A DNA stretch of 26,533 nt from JBLFWJ01 sp047611425 (GTDB lineage: Bacteria; Bacteroidota; Bacteroidia; UBA10329), in assembly GCA_047611425.1 (NCBI GenBank), contig JBLFWJ010000027.1:1-26533 (forward strand), in the 5' to 3' direction. The stretch's first letter is position 1, and each line of letters starts with the position of its first letter. Both the position numbers and the translations under genes were made by a program. The notes beneath the pieces were generated by a model. The model made no database searches, was not told the origin of the DNA, and saw only the letters and a list, made by a program, of their open reading frames with translations. Below are positions 24,939 to 26,533 of this stretch, one piece after another.

Positions 24939-25829
24939 TCAATCTTTTACCAGAAACTTGCCTGTCTTTATTGGTTCGTTGTTTCTCGTATTCAACTGAT
25001 ACAAGTACAAACCAGCTGGCAATTCAGAAAGATTAATGGTAGACTGAAAAGCACCCAAATTCCAACCACCGACACGTTCACCTGTTATGTTGTAAACTTC
25101 CAATTGTCCACCTTTAGCTGTTCCTGTAACAGTCATGAAATCGGAAACGGGATTTGGAGACAATTTCCATTTCTGAGCCTCACCTTCCGGCACACTTTCA
25201 GGTTCAGTCATAGTCCATTCAACATCATCAACCAAAAAGACAGAACCTTCAAAACCTTGGTTTAGGTTACCATTTCCCCAGCTTGAATTAAAAAGTACGC
25301 TTGCTTCAGTTGGGTTATCAGCTGTCATCCAAGAAATCGGAAAGGAATACCTAGTCCAGTTGGCTACCGTTCCCATAACGTCATGCTTGTCGTAGGAAAT
25401 TGTATCAGTATCTCCGCCAGCCCCAAAGAAAATAACTTGACAGTATGCATTATCAGTTTGAACCGGGGTATACTTTGCCCAAAACACCATGCTATCAGGC
25501 CTTGCAGTTTCAGAATAACCTCCAACCTGTCCAGGATTACTAGGGTCACAAATCATCGTTGCGGTGGTAACCACTCCGTTAACCTTTAAAGCCATTAGAA
25601 AATCTTTAGTCTCAAGCCTAGCACTGGATGCCCCAGAATGTGCATCATTGCTTTCGGTAACTGAAACTATACTAATTTGAGCAGCACATTCATTGGCTGT
25701 ATTCCAGTCCACGGGTTCCGTATAACCGCCAAAGGTTTCCCAATTTTCAAAACCCATATTTGGCATCATTTGGCCATAAGACAATCCGCTCAAAAGGCCG
25801 GCTGCCACAAAAAGTAAAGTCTTTCTCAT
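24939..25829 (-). CDS. T9SS type A exported protein, PCMD-like
   Basis: A 296-residue protein. The signal peptide is MRKTLLFVAAGLLSGLSYGQ. The next region starts MGFENWETFGGYTEPVDW, which resembles the opening of the PCMD family (putative carbohydrate metabolism domain) and related jelly-roll modules. Further matching features are SSARLETK, SMVFWAKYTP and a late VFLVDDVEW. The last 75 residues, from WKLSPNPVSDFMTV to GLYLYQL...GKFLVKD, form a type A T9SS sorting domain, so the protein is exported to the surface or medium. A role in carbohydrate binding is an inference from the family name only. A good -7 box lies upstream and a strong terminator downstream, so it can be a single-gene transcript. 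The receptor gene follows on the same strand. Confidence 0.85.
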   Translation of the reverse strand: MRKTLLFVAAGLLSGLSYGQMMPNMGFENWETFGGYTEPVDWNTANECAAQISIVSVTESNDAHSGASSARLETKDFLMALKVNGVVTTATMICDPSNPGQVGGYSETARPDSMVFWAKYTPVQTDNAYCQVIFFGAGGDTDTISYDKHDVMGTVANWTRYSFPISWMTADNPTEASVLFNSSWGNGNLNQGFEGSVFLVDDVEWTMTEPESVPEGEAQKWKLSPNPVSDFMTVTGTAKGGQLEVYNITGERVGGWNLGAFQSTINLSELPAGLYLYQLNTRNNEPIKTGKFLVKD

Positions 25830-25858
25830 ATCTGTGTTTATTTTGTTCTAAAGTGAAG

Positions 25859-25866
25859 CAAATTTA
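25859..25866 (-). promoter_or_regulatory. Probable -7 box for the PCMD-like gene
   Basis: The minus strand reads TAAATTTG, a perfect match to the Bacteroidota -7 consensus TAnnTTTG. It lies 29 bases before the ATG at 25829, so a leader of about 20-25 bases would result. I see no TTG at the expected -33 distance, which lowers confidence. Confidence 0.45.
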
Positions 25867-25895
25867 GCTACAGAAAATGGCCTACAGCCCACGTA

Positions 25896-25918
25896 TTCTC
25901 AACAACTAGTGTTGAAAA
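25896..25918 (-). terminator. Weak hairpin downstream of the cysteine desulfurase gene
   Basis: Arms 25896-25904 and 25910-25918 form a 9-bp stem with one G-U wobble (read as minus-strand RNA) around a 5-base loop, 39 bp after the desulfurase stop. No T-run follows on the minus strand, so it is at best a weak terminator or a processing site. Confidence 0.3.
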
Positions 25919-25956
25919 CTATGCAATGCGTGCATATAAATAATTCGGACGCTGAT

Positions 25957-26533
25957 TTAGCCTACGTTCTCCATGGAGAAGAGCTTTCCAACGCATTTAA
26001 GCGCAGCATCGATGTCTTCTTTAGAGGTGAATTTGCTGAATGAGAAACGGATTGCTGGTCTTTCAGGGTCGGAACCCAAAGCGGTTAACACATGCGAGCC
26101 AACGTTCGACCCTGATGTACAAGCACTTCCTCCGGAAGCTGATATTCCCATGATATCCAAATTAAAAAGCAGCATCTCAGCTATCGGAGTAACTGGGAAA
26201 GAACAGTTCAATACTGTGTATAGAGATTGACCTTCTGCATCTCCGTTAAACTCCATTCCAGGAATCAAACTTCTTAATTCATTGATCATGTAGGTTTTTA
26301 GACCTTGAACATGCGCATGGTGCCCGTCCATATCTCGATACGCCACCTCCATCGCTTTTGCCAAAGCAACAATTCCGTAGATATTCTCTGTTCCACCACG
26401 CATGTTTCGCTCTTGGGCGCCACCATGAATAAGTGGTTTAATCTGAACATTCGAATTCACATAAAGGAATCCGATTCCCTTTGGACCGTGGAATTTATGA
26501 GCTGAGCAGGTGATAAAATCAATGTCCAAATCC
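25957..26533 (-). CDS. Cysteine desulfurase, IscS/NifS type (5' part outside window)
   Basis: The C-terminal 190 or so residues of a class V PLP cysteine desulfurase, which takes sulfur from cysteine for iron-sulfur clusters or tRNA thiolation. Visible motifs are the PLP lysine in SAHKFHGPKGIGF, the NMRGGTENI segment, and the catalytic cysteine in SGGSACTSGSNVGSHVL. The SACTSGS loop is that of group I (IscS/NifS) enzymes, not the shorter SufS type. The reading frame runs through the window edge (DLDIDFITCS), so the start is not seen and the apparent TTG start at 26529 is not real. The frame is intact to the stop. Whether it serves iron-sulfur assembly or tRNA modification cannot be judged without upstream genes. 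Confidence 0.92.
   Translation of the reverse strand, partial: DLDIDFITCSAHKFHGPKGIGFLYVNSNVQIKPLIHGGAQERNMRGGTENIYGIVALAKAMEVAYRDMDGHHAHVQGLKTYMINELRSLIPGMEFNGDAEGQSLYTVLNCSFPVTPIAEMLLFNLDIMGISASGGSACTSGSNVGSHVLTALGSDPERPAIRFSFSKFTSKEDIDAALKCVGKLFSMENVG

Overview
The window looks like a chromosomal segment of a low-to-medium GC member of the Bacteroidota, probably a marine-type Flavobacteriales. This rests on gene content: type IX secretion (T9SS) sorting domains of both type A and type B, a PorP/SprF protein, SprB repeats, PKD and HYR-like domains, a SusC-style TonB-dependent receptor with an N-terminal carboxypeptidase-regulatory-like domain, and one good TAnnTTTG-type -7 box. I see no tRNA, rRNA, CRISPR array, insertion sequence, integrase or phage gene. 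No gap between genes exceeds about 130 bp.

Left part (1-5713): five mostly housekeeping genes. In order they are the 23S rRNA methyltransferase RlmF, a secreted protein of unknown function with a Lys/Glu/Pro-rich linker, a class V PLP aminotransferase of the alanine-glyoxylate/serine type, release factor 3 (prfC, minus strand), and a divergently transcribed zinc-ribbon DUF2797 protein.

Central part (5802-18533): a plus-strand gene set for a T9SS surface machine. It encodes a 2911-residue adhesin-like protein, a 680-residue PKD protein with a type B sorting domain, a PorP/SprF outer-membrane protein fused to a coiled coil and a SPOR-like domain, and a DUF4442 hot-dog protein whose start codon overlaps the porP stop. 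The adhesin holds nine fibronectin-III-like repeats at an exact 303-bp period, PKD and HYR-like domains, an inserted jelly-roll-like domain, eight SprB repeats and a type A sorting domain. I infer that both large proteins are exported by the T9SS and that the PorP protein serves the type B substrate and may tie it to the cell wall.

Right part (18534-26533): a minus-strand trio of small exported proteins (unknown, TPR, unknown); a divergent gene for an exported protein with an alpha-helical Ala/Glu/Lys-rich stretch of about 520 residues; then, on the minus strand, a TonB-dependent receptor, a type A T9SS protein resembling the PCMD family, and the 3' part of an IscS/NifS-type cysteine desulfurase cut by the window edge. 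A strong intrinsic terminator lies between the T9SS protein and the receptor, only 21 bp before the receptor start codon.

I did not find a clear defence system or other unmistakably new machine. The most unusual items are the recently amplified repeat block and nested domain in the adhesin, the PorP-coiled-coil-SPOR fusion, and the very long helix protein. Everything here is read by eye from sequence; family names are from recognition, not from searches.
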